From: Thinopyrum elongatum
Lineage: Eukaryota > Streptophyta > Magnoliopsida > Poales > Poaceae
Assembly (NCBI GenBank): GCA_011799875.1
Contig: CM022303.1
Span: 188,456,088 to 188,520,087 of the forward strand
Length of the DNA: 64,000 nucleotides
Direction: 5' to 3'
A program made the translations under genes and the position numbers. Positions 11,222 through 24,000 of the stretch are shown one piece after another. The notes beneath the pieces were generated by a model. The model was not told the DNA's origin. It saw only the letters and a program-made list of their open reading frames with translations, and ran no database searches. Each line of letters opens with the position of its first letter. Positions within the stretch are counted from its first letter, which is position 1.

Positions 11222-12690
11222 GGTGGTGATCCAAATTAACTTATTTTTCTCAATATACAGTACGAACATGTCACCTCAACATGAAACCATATATGGGAAA
11301 ATGCCCAACTCGACATGCAACCGTGCATGTGAACCACTTTTGAGTGAGGCGTTTTGGCTCTCGGCCTCCATGGAGGCCTATTTTTTGAAAAATTGAAAAT
11401 TCAAACTTTTTAGTTTCAAAATAATCTGAATAAAATTGTACAAGTAAACAAGGATATTATGCGTAAGTGTGTAAAATTTCAGGACGAAATACCTTGAAAT
11501 GTGATCTGTAAAAAAAGATAAATTCATGGCCTGAGAGAATGAATAGTGTCATGTGTTAAAAAGCCTCAGATTTGTCTTTTTGCACATCCCTCATTTCAAC
11601 GTATTTCGTCCTGAAAATTTACACACTTGTGCATTATGCCTCCAAGTATATCTATATATATTTTTAGATTTTTTTGAAATGTAAAAATATGAATTTTGAA
11701 TTTTCAAAACCGGCCTCATTGGAGCTCGGCCTCCAAAAGGGATTTTCGGACCACTTTCATTCTATTAAGTTACTTATATTTAATATATATTTAACAACTA
11801 TACAGTAATCAATTGATAAATAATTTTCATTTTTTTGTTCTCGTATTATTAATCAAAATATTCAGGTTTCATACAACAACATCTCATTGAAATATAAACC
11901 AACTGCTGCTGCAACGTGTGGCATGTATCATCTACCATAAGCATAGCGAATGGTAGCAACAAAACTATTCCTTCCAAAAAAAAGCATGGGAACAAAAACA
12001 GGTCCACTATGGGTGCCATTGACTTTTCTCATGTTGCACTTGCCTATTCTTTTTTTTATTTCTAAAACTGAAAAAAACTCTATCTGATACTAGATGATAT
12101 CTGTACGTTTTTGTGGGAATTGGGAGCAATGTATTTCAATAAGATTTGGTCGTATGGACCATGACTATTTGGATTGATAATATTAGAACTGAGACCGAAG
12201 ACACATATGATTTCATCTGCAAAAAGAAGAAGAAGAAGAAGAAGACACATATGATTTATAAGATTTAATTATTATATAGTTTTCAAATATTTATTATATG
12301 TCAATAACATAATAGAATAAAACGGAAACAATAAAAATTTGAAGGCATGTCAAATCGATTATTTTTCATGGTAATTTATATTGGCGCAACGATGGCAAAT
12401 TTAGTTTGCAAGCACAACAATTTCCTGGCAAAAAAAAAACAGAACTGAGGCGGATTTGCCCTGCTCGCGAACTAAACTTGTCATTTCAGCAAACATAATT
12501 TGCCATGAAAATTGGTTCGATTTGCCATGTCTAAAAATCTAACGTTCACTAGATATTCGGGTCATATTGACCAAGTGTTTTTTCCTCTACATGGTTGCAC
12601 GTTATGGTGGACATTTTCTAATGCATGGTTGCATATTGAGGTGATATGTTTACATGTTCACAAAAGTAAATTAGTGGTGATCATCCATTG
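11222..12690. repeat. Long imperfect inverted repeat pair enclosing a MITE
   Basis: About 110 bp at 11222-11331 (including GTGGTGATCC, CATGTCACCTCAACATG and CATGCAACCGTGCATG) matches, imperfectly, the reverse complement of 12589-12690. The arms are 1.25 kb apart. The interior holds the foldback MITE at 11341-11749 and AT-rich DNA without a gene. This could be a non-autonomous TIR transposon, but I could not settle its exact ends or target duplication. Confidence 0.55.
11341..11749. mobile_element. Foldback MITE, probably Mutator- or hAT-derived
   Basis: A 409-bp element is flanked by ACCACTTT at 11333-11340 and 11750-11757 (8 bp, 9 if one mismatch is allowed). Almost its whole length is an imperfect palindrome: GGCCTCCATGGAGGCC near the left end faces GGCCTCATTGGAGCTCGGCC near the right, and an arm containing ACGAAATACCTTGAAATG faces its imperfect reverse complement about 100 bp on. 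It has no coding capacity and closely resembles the element at 49192-49613 in design. Confidence 0.7.
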
Positions 12691-13479
12691 AATTATATAT
12701 GATATCTAAAGCAGAAAAAAATAAAAAATAGAGGATACTATATAACCAAAAGCGCAAAGTGGCGGTATCTTGGTTTACAGGACACTCGACAGGGAACAAT
12801 TGTTCTCTCACGCGTTAAGCTCCTTCCAGATCTCACAAGAGGAGAGCATCCATTAGGAAGATATCACTTCACCTAACTAATTAACGAACTTTAGAGAGGG
12901 CTGAGGGCATTAACATTATTTACGCCACCCTATCACGCGTGCACGGGTTGATGTGTATGTATGCCCTTAATATGATATCAGATACGTAAATGCATCACCT
13001 TTTTTTTCCTGCAAAAAAAAGTGATGCAACATATCGTTCCCATGCCGATGTGATGTGTTCAAGCACCCATCATGCATTTCAGTTTTTTAATGCAGCTTTA
13101 AGCCTTTAACTCAAAGCTTCCGTTACAACACCAAGAACTAGTTAACAGAACCACACACAGTGAGACAGCTATGTTGCTGCAAATTAGAAAAGAAAAAGAC
13201 ATAGCTGATGAGACGATCGAGGAGACTTTGGAAGCATGCATGATGTATCTCATCCGATGTAATCAACGGAGCTGGTTAATTAAAGTATGTGTGTGTGTGT
13301 GAACAGATCTGGTTGATAACACTTCGCCATCTTAATTAATGAATAAACTATTTTCCAAACCCAAACTATATGGCACAAATCATACTCAAAAGTATTGACA
13401 TACATATATGCTTTTGACCTAAACAATGATTTTTGTGAAAAATATATATGCACTCTCACTCACCATACAAACTCTAGAC
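11758..13479. other. AT-rich intergenic DNA
   Basis: I see no gene. It holds a (GAA)n run near 12222-12243 flanked by a duplicated GACACATATGATTT, the right arm of the inverted repeat (12589-12690), and a short (GT)n tract near 13290. I recognise nothing else. Confidence 0.5.
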
Positions 13480-13772
13480 TAGACCTGGGCATGGACAGCC
13501 CGACCCGAACAGCCCGGCCCAAAAGCCCGATATACGGGCCGGGCTTGGGTTCCGCTTTTCCGCCCGAAGCCTAGCCCAAAAGCCCAAAAGGGCATAAATC
13601 ACTATTTTATTACAAATATAGGTATAACATATTATTTAAGTATCCCGAAATTAATTATTTTAATTTTAAAAGGACACTGTTCACATATTTTTTGGCCGGG
13701 CCGGGCCGGGCTCGGGCTTGAGATTTTGAGGTCGGGCTTGACAGAGCCCGGCCCAACGAATGCCCAGGTTTA
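13480..13772. mobile_element. hAT-type MITE with perfect 8-bp target duplication
   Basis: A 293-bp element has terminal inverted repeats TAGACCTGGGCAT and ATGCCCAGGTTTA. The 8-bp duplication CTCTAGAC lies at 13472-13479 and 13773-13780. The subterminal regions are rich in GCCCGGCC/GGGCCGGG-type motifs on both sides of an AT-rich core, a known layout of non-autonomous plant hAT elements. It encodes nothing and would depend on a hAT transposase in trans. Confidence 0.9.
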
Positions 13773-13834
13773 CTCTAGACCTAGAAAAATAGTACTATAT
13801 CATTTGAATCACAATCAAGAGAACAATTAAATGA

Positions 13835-13970
13835 TACTCCCTCCGTCCCAAAATAAGTGTCTTGGACAAAGGGGTTATAATTGATACATATAACTCATAT
13901 TTTATTGATAAAATTAAAGATTTTTTTATTAAAACAAGTGCGCGACTTATAAACGAAGTTAGAGGAAGTA
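13835..13970. mobile_element. Stowaway-like MITE, right end decayed
   Basis: The left end TACTCCCTCCGTCCCAAAAT followed by AAGTGTCTT is the classic grass Stowaway terminus. The right end is decayed to AGAGGAAGTA, but it keeps the expected position and a TA. The length of about 136 bp fits the family. Confidence 0.7.
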
Positions 13971-14312
13971 GATATATTCCTCCGTCACACACACAATGTG
14001 TTGTCTGGCCAGTGCAAGTGGCATTAAGGCGGTGGCACTGATAAGACATCTCTTCGCATGTGTTTTTCAAGCAACATTTAATCTTGAGCCAGATACCCTA
14101 TTAGAGAGGTCCTCAAACTGGATTGGGACACATAAGGATAGCACTATGTCAATACTACATGGGCAGTTGTGGGTTGTGTGTTGCACCGCAAACGGAAGAG
14201 GGATATGTGTCGGATGGTGGGATTAGCCTTGCGCCGGTGGTGGTCAGGTGCGCTCCTTGGGCTAGGCCATGCGGTTATGGAAACACGCGACATATGCTGA
14301 TTGTCTAGGGAC
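13971..14312. other. Unassigned interval before the LTR element
   Basis: Mixed composition with short open frames that match nothing I recognise. The last five bases before the LTR (TGTTC, 14313-14317) are the target duplication of the large gypsy element. Confidence 0.4.
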
Positions 14313-14317
14313 TGTTC

Positions 14318-17300
14318 TGTAACACCCCTGTATAATAATCACTGTGACACTCTGCTAATTATGCCAAGTCATTCTCATTTGCAATGCTTAATCACAGTGG
14401 TTAAATCTTGCAATTTAAAATTCTCTTTGAAACTCAATTCAAATTCAACTGAAAAATAAAGTTGTTCAACAGTTGCTGCAAAAATGTTCATCTGCTAGCA
14501 AATATTCCATAACATTTATTTGTTAAGGAATACAACATCACTCTTATGCAAATATGAACAGTAGCAATTAAAACAGAACAGTTCCTGCATAATTAAATGC
14601 CAAATCATTTTTGAAAAATCCAAATGAACTTCAAAGTTTCCCAAACTTTTTATGGCAGTGCACAACATTCCATAGCATCCGTTTTGGCCAGGCACACATT
14701 TTTGTTAAGTCAATTGGTGGCTAATCTAATTTGCAAAAGCCTGCTGAAAAGGAAAACAGAAAAAGAAATAAAAGAAAAGAAGAAGGCCTCGGCGCACTGG
14801 GCCTTAGTGCACAGGGGAAGGCCCAGCCCAGCCGGCCTCTCTCTCACTCCTCCCTCTCTCTCTCCTTCGCCGTGTCGAGCGCGCCATGGCCGGCCTCGCC
14901 TCCTCCGGCCGCTGGCCGCCACCTGCCAGCCATCGACAGCCGAGGAGGGGATAAGGGCGCCCTCGTCCACCTCCCCTGCACGCCCTTCCCCATTCGCTCC
15001 CTCTTCCCCTCTCGCGCGCCCCCGCTTCCTCCCCTTCCTCTGTTCCGAGACCGCCGCCGCCGCTTGCCTGCTCAGCCGCGGCGACAGCCACCGCCGGATC
15101 CCTCCGTCGAGTCCGTCGACCTCGCCGCAGACTGCCTCGTCCCCCTGCGCTGCTCGTTGGAGCCGGGGACCTCTACCGCGGCGGATCTCCCTCGCCCCCT
15201 TCCGCCTCGGCCACCGGCGACCACCGGCGTCTCCAACCTCCCTCGGCAGCTACTAAGCTTTCACCGGCCTTCTTGCGCCGCTCGTTGAGCCCCCGCGCCG
15301 CTCTCCTCGTCTTTTCCGCGCCGCTGAGCTCACTGTCGAAGCCCCCGCAAGTGCCCGAACGCACCGCCGCTCCGCTGGCCGCCGGAGCAACTCTGGTGAC
15401 CATTTGGTCACCCACGGGTGTCCAACTTGCTCACCGCGGCACGTTAGGCCTCGCTGGCCGCTTAATTTGCGCGAAATCGATCTGCTGCGACTAGCTCACC
15501 CGCGACCGAACCACACTGCCGCCGCGGCTCGACGCCGGCGGCCCTGCCCGCTCCGACCTCGCCACTCGACGCGCGACGACCGTAGCTCTCGAACGCGAAC
15601 AAGAACACACCGAACGAACCACTGTGGTGATTTTCCGAGCTGCTCCGACGCTCGGCCGCCGTGAATGAGCTCGCCGGAGCTCCTCCGGCGACGCTGCCGA
15701 CGTGGCCAGTGGTGGGAACCGCACAGGGTCACTGACGAGTGGGCCCCCTGACCTTTTTGACTTGTTGACCACGGTAAACCCCAGTCACTGTTCATCGCTG
15801 TCGCTGATGTGTGGGCCCCTCCTCTGTTAACTAGTTAATTAACCCAGTTTTAACTAAAACCTAATGTAACTAGTTAAATACTCACTGACATAGGGCCCCA
15901 CCTAGATAATTAACCCTGTTAATTAGTTAGTTAGCCCACTGTCTATGACAGGTGGGTCCCGCAGATCAGGTTTGACCTGGACCAGCCGGTTTGACTGGAT
16001 GATGTCATGCTGATGCAGAGATGATGCAATAATCCTTTTCTGGTTATTTTCAGATTAGACTTAAAATTCCAGAAATTGTTTAAATCTTTAGAAATTCGTA
16101 GAAAAATAACCATAGCTCGGATCGAAAAACTTTGTACATGAAAATTGATCAGAACGACGAGACGAAGTTGACCGTGCCGTCTGTTTCCATGACGGGATCC
16201 TCTACGGAGGTGAAATCGCAACTTCGAGGCCGTTTCCGGTAGATGAATAGTGCACATATACCGGTTAATAAATCCAACTTAAATCCTAAAATAACTAATA
16301 TGAATTAGACATGCTTTTAGGCAACCCTGCACTGCACGTTAGCATAGCAAGCTCTGTGTTATCTTGTCTGCCTTGTATTTATCTGTTTCCTCCCCCTCTT
16401 CTCTCTCGATAGAGCCCGGTACCGACGCAGCTCCGGAGGTCGATGACCCCTGACGACCTTGCCTTTGCCGCCGAGCAACCAGGCAAGCCCCCCCTTTGAG
16501 CATCCTGATATCGCCCATTCTATTCTCTCCTGCTTGCATTAGATTTTTCTACTGTTACTGTTATCCTATTTCTGCTGCATTGCCTGTTTATTGTAACCTG
16601 CTGTTGATACCTTCCTGTTCATCCTAAACTGTTTAGTAGACTGGGTAGAAACCCATCAGTGACCCCCACTTGTCCCGACTGCCCCGCTGGATTCTCAGAA
16701 GACCCGATCAACGGGATCGAAGACCAGGCCCCGGCACCGCACCTCACTTCCCCCTTAGTTGCTCGACACTACTGGGTTACTATCGAGTGCCGAGGGTGAT
16801 ACCTCGTCAGCACTTCTAATGATAACCTTGTAGGTTAGTTAATCGGTCATGGTCAGCGAGGGTGATTCCTCCTACACCACCCGCGATAACGACGAAGTCG
16901 TGCAACATCTCAAGTGTGGACCTTGAGGGTGATTCCTCCTTCGTTCACCTTGACGATAACATCAGGTGGAATTCCATCGAGGGTGATTCCTAAGGGTTCC
17001 CCTTAGTGCTAGACACACGGTTACTATGGATACTGTGACTTTATAACTGATACTTGGAAAGGCGGGTCGACCCTGAGGGGTACCCGCGAATGATGGGAAG
17101 TTACCCGTGAGATATTTACGAGGCGCGGCCGGGCATTCTTAGCCCTTACAGCAAGTCCTCGAGACGGGGCGACGGGGTCACATCGATCGTGAGTCTCTGC
17201 TCGTTACCGCAAGCCCCTAGTCCTCTAACGATTTGGATATTTGATCCGAGCAGGCCTACGGCCTGATAGCACTAACCATCACGTGGGAATAGTTATGGGC

Positions 17301-18410
17301 ACTCTGCATCGTAGCGTCAGCCGAAAACTCTGTCAGACGTCCAGTTCAGCATTGCGGCATGGTCGGATCGTGTCGGCCTTCCGAGGAGACGCTGGTATCC
17401 ACCCTGCTCGCAACGACCCGGAGTGCACAGGGCGATGGCCCAAGATCCCTGAGCGCTTAGGAGGTAGACCGGCGGGGACCTCTCTGCTAAGCTCTAGGTA
17501 GGGTTGCGGTGTGTCGTTTGGCCGAGGCCGGGCATGACCCAGAAAAGTGTGTCCGGCCGAAGTTAAGCAAGCGTGGTGGGTAAGTTGGTGCACCCCTGCA
17601 AGGAAGAAAATATCTATCGATAGCCGGTCCTACGGTAAAGGACACTCGGAGTTGTATCCCGATCAATACAACTAGAACTTGTGATGATAACTAGATATGA
17701 TGGCTCCGGGATTGCTTTCTCGCGTGGAGTCGAGGAAGTATCTCTAGGCGAGACTGTTGCTTGATACAAACACTACTACATCATATTATGCTAATCTGCA
17801 CTCTTCTAATGCTGCAAGACCGATGAAGCTGCTGAAGATGCTAGTCTACGATAGGACTAGGTCTTTCTATCTATTCTGGCATTTCTGCAACCCAGACCAT
17901 ATATACAGGCTTCCTTTGATAATGTTGCATATGTAGTGTAGATCCTTGCTTGCTGAGTACTTCGGAGTACTCACGGTTGCTTTGCTCTCTTTTTCTCCCC
18001 ATATCAGTTTGTCGTGACCAGATGACGGAGCCCTTGAGATAGCTGCCCCGCCGACGACTACTTCTACCACCTCGAGGGTGGTTACTTCTATGAGCTGGCT
18101 GACGACCAGGAGTAGGATTGGAGGGTCCCAAGCAGGAGGCCTGCGCCTTTCGATCGTAGTGTTTTATTTTGCCCCTCCTTTCTAAAGGCCTTTCTGTTTC
18201 ATATCTGTACTCAGATATCTGATGCTTCCGCTGACGCTTGTATGCGAGCTTATGTATTCGAGCCCTCGAGGCCCCTGGCTTGTAATATAAAGCTTGTATG
18301 ACTTTATTTATGTTTTAGAGTTGTGTTGTGATATCTTCAAGTGAGTCCTAAGGCTTGATCGTGTGCATTTGCGTGTATGATTAGTGCACGATTAAGCCGG
18401 GGGCATCACA
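14318..18410 (+). repeat. 5' LTR of outer gypsy element
   Basis: It begins TGTAACACCCCTGTATAATA and ends with CCGGGGGCATCACA. The first third is AT-rich. The middle (about 14780-15730) is GC-rich and reads as Arg/Pro/Ser-rich open frames on both strands that I regard as non-coding. The last 1.8 kb (R-U5 side) is the part most similar to the inner element's LTR and carries four GAGGGTGATTCCT-type motifs. No promoter element could be fixed with confidence. Confidence 0.95.
16791..16991 (+). repeat. Four spaced GAGGGTGATTCCTCC-type motifs in the LTR
   Basis: Copies start at 16791 (CGAGGGTGATACCTCG), 16857, 16924 and 16978 (the last reading CGAGGGTGATTCCT), spaced about 54-67 bp apart. They recur in the 3' LTR (37608-37810). 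On the opposite strand they occur in both LTRs of the inner element (for example 22477-22679), although other parts of those LTRs have diverged. This conservation suggests an RNA- or DNA-level role. The function is unknown. Confidence 0.85.
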
Positions 18411-18413
18411 GGT

Positions 18414-18425
18414 TGGTATCAGAGC
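18414..18425 (+). other. Primer-binding site (initiator Met tRNA)
   Basis: TGGTATCAGAGC lies three bases after the 5' LTR. It is the standard complement of the 3' end of plant initiator methionine tRNA, used to prime minus-strand DNA synthesis. Confidence 0.93.
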
Positions 18426-19025
18426 CGACTGCCTGTAGGAATCCCCCTTTCCAACTCCTTGGCCGAAGTTGAGTCTAGAAAACCAAAACTGTTTTACTAA
18501 CTTGGTTGTGTGGCTTACGGGCCCACGATGCCGAATGGGTGGTATTAGGATCTTTTACTCCTCGACCCTTACTCTGGGACTCTGTTCTCTCTTCTATTCG
18601 GGTTAAAATTTTACTAACTCCAACATTAGGTTCTCGTGATCACATCCACCCGGAGTTCTGAATTTATTCCCCCTTGCTTCAAGATTATGGGCCAGGTTCT
18701 GATTACAGGATCCTCTTATCGAGGGCACCCAGTGTTGTCACTTGCAGATTCCTCGCTCCACAGTTTTCTCCGACGTGATGTAGCCTTTGCTATGTCTTGT
18801 TGTGTACTTCCTTACCGCATGCCTGCGCGCCGCCTAGCTTGTCTAGCTGCGTGCGTTTCCGAACTCCTACCGCCGTTTGTGTCCAACTCCGTGCATCGTT
18901 CTGTATGTCTTTAATGACTACTAATATGCACCTGATGCCTCCTTGTTCATTACTCATGTTACATCATGAATGACCTCTTATACCTGCAATTTTGCTTGCT
19001 AAACTGCCCCTGTTAATTTGGCAGG
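18426..19025 (+). other. Untranslated leader of outer gypsy element
   Basis: About 600 bp lie between the primer site and the gag ATG. The first roughly 110 bp, including CTGTTTTACTAACTTGG and a GGCTTACGGGCCCACG block, are also found beside the primer site of the inner element. This region could include the packaging signal. It contains no convincing coding region. Confidence 0.7.
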
Positions 19026-19862
19026 ATGGCTGACGATCCTCCACCTCCACCCTATATAGCCGCAATGATGCAGCAGTTTGAATTGAACCGTCAGCTCAAC
19101 GAGAGTCTGGTAAAATGATTGGAACGCAATGATGCTTGTCAGGAGCCTAGACCGATCTCACTGCCAGAATTTGTTCGCCTCAATCCATCTGTTTTCCGCA
19201 ACTCCACCAATCCTATGGATGTTGATGACTGGCTCCGAGACATCCTGTTTGAGATGGAGTCAGCTAATGTGGCCCCTGATAGTTACGTCACCTTTGCGAC
19301 ATTTCACTTGAAGGGTCCCGCTGCTCAATGGTGGGAAAGCCACAAGAGTATGTTGCCTGCCGAATCAGTAACCACTTGGCAGGAATTTTAGTCAGCCTTT
19401 CGTGCACGGTAAATTCCTCAAGGTCTGATCAACCAGAAGAAGCAGGAATTCCACAAACTCTCACAGGGCACAATGACTGTGGATGAATATCAGAGGAAAT
19501 TTCTTGAATTATCCCGCTATGCTAAAGATGATGTCGACACTGACGCTCGTAAGCAGGAGAAATTCCGTGAAGGACTGTGTTCCGATATATAGCTCGCACT
19601 TCTTGTCCTTGATTGTGAGGACTTTGCGACGCTAGTCAGTCAAGCCTACCCAGTTGAAACTGGTCTGGCTAAATACCAGGAGTCGCTCAAACGCACCTGT
19701 GATGTTGGCTCATCCTCGGGTCAGCCTGTTCAGAAACGCCGAGTCTGGATCCCGCATAATGTTTATCACCGACCTGCTCCAACACCAAGGCCATCATATG
19801 TTGCACCTTGTCTGCCTTCACCGCCGAGACTTCTAATAGTTTAGGGTGGACAGCCTAATGCT
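19026..19862 (+). pseudogene. Ty3/gypsy gag, several nonsense codons
   Basis: The capsid protein would package the element RNA. The ATG at 19026 opens MADDPPPPPYIAAMMQQFE, followed by the typical retrotransposon gag core: a DDWLRDIL-type helix, GPAAQWW, a WQEF motif and a FREGL-type motif. In-frame stops occur at 19116 (TGA, fits CGA), 19389 (TAG), 19410 (TAA), 19590 (TAG, fits CAG) and 19842 (TAG). A CCHC zinc knuckle, normally just before the protease, is not visible and may have been deleted. The frame continues into protease. Confidence 0.88.
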
Positions 19863-21000
19863 ATGGCAACTCCTCAGGTTGCACCACGTCCTCCTGTTGG
19901 TCGTAAGAAGAGCTGTCGAAACCGCCGCTTCAGGAACCGTAATATTATACCAGCTGCTATTGTAATTGGCCATGTCAATCATGTCGATGTTGAAAAGGCC
20001 CTGAAGGAACCAACAATTGTGATGGGTACCCTTCGTGTTAATTCAGTGCCAGCTTCTGTCCTCTTTGATTCAGGAGCATCGCATGCTTTTGTGTCCCAAC
20101 AATTTGCTCAGTTGCATGGACAAGGCATGGAAGAATTACCCACTCCTCTAGCGGTTCAATCTCCGGGGTCCAAGTGGCAAACCTCAATGGTAAGTCACCA
20201 CAACCACATCGAGATTGGAGGTCTACTTTTTCCGGCTTCCCTCGTGTTGCTCGGACCATCCAACATTGATATCATTCTTGGTATGGAATGGTTGACAGCG
20301 CATAAGGCTCTGATTGACTGTGCTACCAAGACAGTCCAGCTCACTCATCCTTCTGGCCAGACAGTCAAATACTCAACTCGAATAGTTCAGAATGCCGAGA
20401 ATCAGATATATGTTCTGAATGCATTGAATGCTTCACCTCTTGAAGGCATCGAGAACGTTCCAGTTGTTCGTGATTTCCAGGATGTACGTTTTTCCAGAAG
20501 AACTTCCAGGAATACCCCCTACTAGAGCTGTCGAGTTTGTCATCGACTTGAAACCAGGCACAACTCCTATTGCGAAGCGTCCTTATAAGATGCCTCCACA
20601 CCACCTTCTCGAGCTTAAGGAAGAAATCGATAAGTCACTTAAGAAGGGTTTCATCCGCCCCAGTTCATCTTCTTGGGGAGCACCTTCCCTCTTTGTCAAG
20701 AAGAAGGATGGTACGAATCGGTTGGTTCAAGATTACCGACCTATCAACCAAGTAACAATTCAGAACAAGTATCCGCTTCCCAGAATCAACAATCTGTATG
20801 ATCAACTTGCTGGTTCCTCAGTATTCTCTAAGCTTTATTTGAGATTGGGATACCACCAGATCCGAGTTCGTGAAGAGGATATTCCGAAGACATCATTCGT
20901 TACTCGCTATGGTTCTTATGAGTACACTGTCATGTCTTTCGGCTTGACTAATGCTCCAGCAACCTTCTCCCGGTTAATGAATTACATCTTCATGGATTAT
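19863..21000 (+). pseudogene. Ty3/gypsy pol, first part: protease and N-terminal half of RT
   Basis: In frame with gag comes an aspartic protease with DSGASHAF and, further on, an ILGMEWL motif. A 4-bp insertion near 20487 shifts the frame. RT then continues in the next frame ([24 protein letters not shown], a KKDG motif, [10 protein letters not shown]). In motif A the usual KxDL aspartate is replaced, and the sequence reads [13 protein letters not shown], so a catalytic Asp is lost. The coding sequence stops at FMDY, where the inner element inserted at 21000/21001, and resumes at 32726. Confidence 0.93.
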
Positions 21001-24000
21001 TGTGATGACCCCGGCTTAATCGTGCACTAATCATACATGCAAATGCGCATGATCAAGCCCAAGGACTCACTTGAAGATATCACAACACAACTCTAAAACA
21101 TAAATAAAGTCATACCAGCTTTATATTACAAGCCAGGGCCTCGAGGGCTCGAATACATAGCTCGATGGCATACAAGCGTCAGCGGAAGCATCAGATATCT
21201 GAGTACAGATATATTACAGAGAGAGAAATAGGCCTTCACAGAGGCGGGGTAAAATAAAATACTACGATCGAAAGGCGTAGGCCTCCTGCCCTGGACCCTC
21301 CGATCCTACTCCTGGTCGTCAAACGGCTCCTCGTAGTAGTAGTACTCACCCGACGGGTAGTAGTACTGGTCGTCGGCTGGGGCTTCTGGCTCAGGGGCTC
21401 CGTCGTCTGGTGGCATCAAATGGAATATGGGGGAAAAAGAAAGTAAAGCAAACGTGAGTACTCATCCGAAGTACTCAGCAAGCAAGGATCTACACTACAT
21501 ATGCAACATTGTCAAAGGAATGGCTGTAAATGTGGACTGGGCTGCAGAAATGCCAGAATAGAGGGGGAAAGCCTAGTCCTATCGAAGACTAGCATCTTCA
21601 ACAATCTTCGACAGTCTTGCAGCAATAGAAGGGAGCAGATCAACATAATGTAAAGTAGTAGTAGTATCATCAACCTCGACCTGAGATCCTTTCTCGACTC
21701 CCTGCGAGAAAGCAATCCCAGAGCCATACTATCCAGATCTCATCTCATGTTCTAGTTGTACCGATCGGGATACAACTCCGAGTGTCCTTTACCGTAGGAT
21801 AGGCTATCGATAGAAGTTTCTTCCCTGCAGGGGTGCACCAAGTTACCCACCACGCTCACTTAACTCCGGCCGGACACACTTTTCTGGGTCATGCCCGGCC
21901 TCGGCTAAGCAACACGCCGCAACCCGACCTAGGCTTATAAGAGAGGTCAGCACGCCGGACTAAACCTATGCCCCCAGGGGTCTTGGGCCATCGCCCCGGG
22001 AACTCCTGCACGTTACGGGGCCACCGAGAGCAGACCTAGCAACCCCTTATACAAGCGCGGTTGCGTTCCCAGTCCAACTCGGCGTGCGCCGCTTTTTACT
22101 GACGTCAAACAAGCTTCGGCTGATGTATACGACGCAGAACGCCCATACTATGCCCACGTGATGGTTAGTGCTATCGGGCCAGAGGCCCCTCGGATCAAAT
22201 ATCCAAACCGTAGTGGATTAGGAGCGCGCGGAAACGAGCAGAGACTCACGATCGATGTGACCCCGTTGCCCCGTCTCGAGGACTTGCGGCAAGGGCTAAG
22301 AATGCCCGGCCACACCTCGTGTTATCTCGCGGGCACCATCCAGGCCAACCCGACTCCACATCACTTCGCATTAAGCTCGCGCGGGTACCCCTCAGGGCTG
22401 ACCCGTCTTTAGTAACATGGTTTAGTGCAAGTCAACTCAACAACAGTATCTGTGTGTCTGACACCAGGGGAGCCCTGAGGAATCACCCTCGATGGAACCC
22501 CACCTGATGTTAAAGTCAAGGTGAACGAAGGAGGAATCACCCTCGAGGTCCACACTTGAGGAGTTGCGCGATGATGTCGTTATCGAGGGTGGTGTAGGAG
22601 GAATCACCCTCGCTTACCACGACCGAGTAACTAACCTACAAGGTTAATATCAGAAGTGCTGACGAGGTATCACCCTCGGCACTCGACGGTAACCCAGTAG
22701 TGTCGGCAACTAGGGGGGAAGTGATGTGCCGTGCCAGGGTCTGGTCTTCAATCCCGATGATCGGGTCTTCTGATATCCAGCGGGGCAGTCGGGATCAAGT
22801 GGGGGTCTCTAATAGGTCTCTACCCAGCCTATGCTAAACAGTCTAGGATAACCAGCAAGGTAGCAAGGCAGGTTACAATAAACAGGCTATGCAGCAGATA
22901 TAGGAAAACAGTAGCAGTAGCAGTTCTAATGCAAGCATAAGAAAGAAGAGAATATGCGATATAGGCATGCTCAAAATGGGGGTGCTTGCCTGTTTGCTCG
23001 GCAGGTGAAAAAGAAACTCCGACGGTGTAGTAGTCGATTCCCAGGTCATCAGCAGCGGCCTCGGGGTCTACCGGGAAGAGAGGGGGAGAAGAAACAATAT
23101 AAATACATAGCAACAAATGTATGTCAATTACAATACGTGATGCTAGAGGTGGCCTATCGCAGTGCTACATGACACCGGTGAAGGAGGAGAACATCCGGGA
23201 ATGTTTTCCCGAAGTCTGACCTTTCCGGACAGATGAAACGGAGGGGAATGGTTGCAGGTTCACTATGTTAGGGACGCGTGACAGACGAACGGTATGTGTA
23301 TTCGGATGCGTCTCGTCGTTCTGAGCAACTTTCATGTATAAAGTTTTTCCATCCGGGCTACGGTTTATTTTCTACGGTTTTTCAAAGTTTATTCAATATT
23401 CTGGATTTCCTGGTTTTAGTATTAATTCGAAAATCATTTAATAGGAAATGCTACTGGTACACAGGGAAGTGTACCCAGTGTTGCAATCAGAGGCTGACAT
23501 GTGGGACCTGTGAGCTGAGTCAGCGCTGACTGGGCTCATCTTATCCAAAAGAATAGTGCAGGGGCCCCACTTGTCATTGACTTGACATAATAACAGAGGT
23601 TAATTTAAACCAGGGTTTAATTAGATGGGTGGGCCCCCTGTGTCAGTGAGTGCTGAGGTTAATGGGGTCGATTAATTAGTGCTAATCCTAATGCTACAGT
23701 AGACTGGCCCGCTAGTCAGTGGGTATTAGAGCTGGGATTAGTCGCAGGGCGCTGACACATGGCCCCCACCGGAGTTTTAAACTCTGGGGCGCGCCGGCGC
23801 AGCTCCGGCGAGCATCAGAGGGGCGGCGACGCACGGATTTTGCGTACAGACGCCCATTTCGAGCGCCGCGACTACCCAGATGTCGTGTGTGATGCGACGC
23901 ATCCAATGAAACCAATTACGCAGCCGGAGGCGGCGTAAATCGACGGCGGCATCCATTCTTGCGGCGGCCGGAGTTCGGTGGCGGTGGGTTCCGGCGAAGC

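Noticed and set aside
14624..15256. 210-codon open frame in the 5' LTR, 286 codons in the 3' LTR
   Set aside because: Composition-driven Arg/Pro/Ser frames exist on both strands, and indels between the LTR copies change the frame. No domain is visible.
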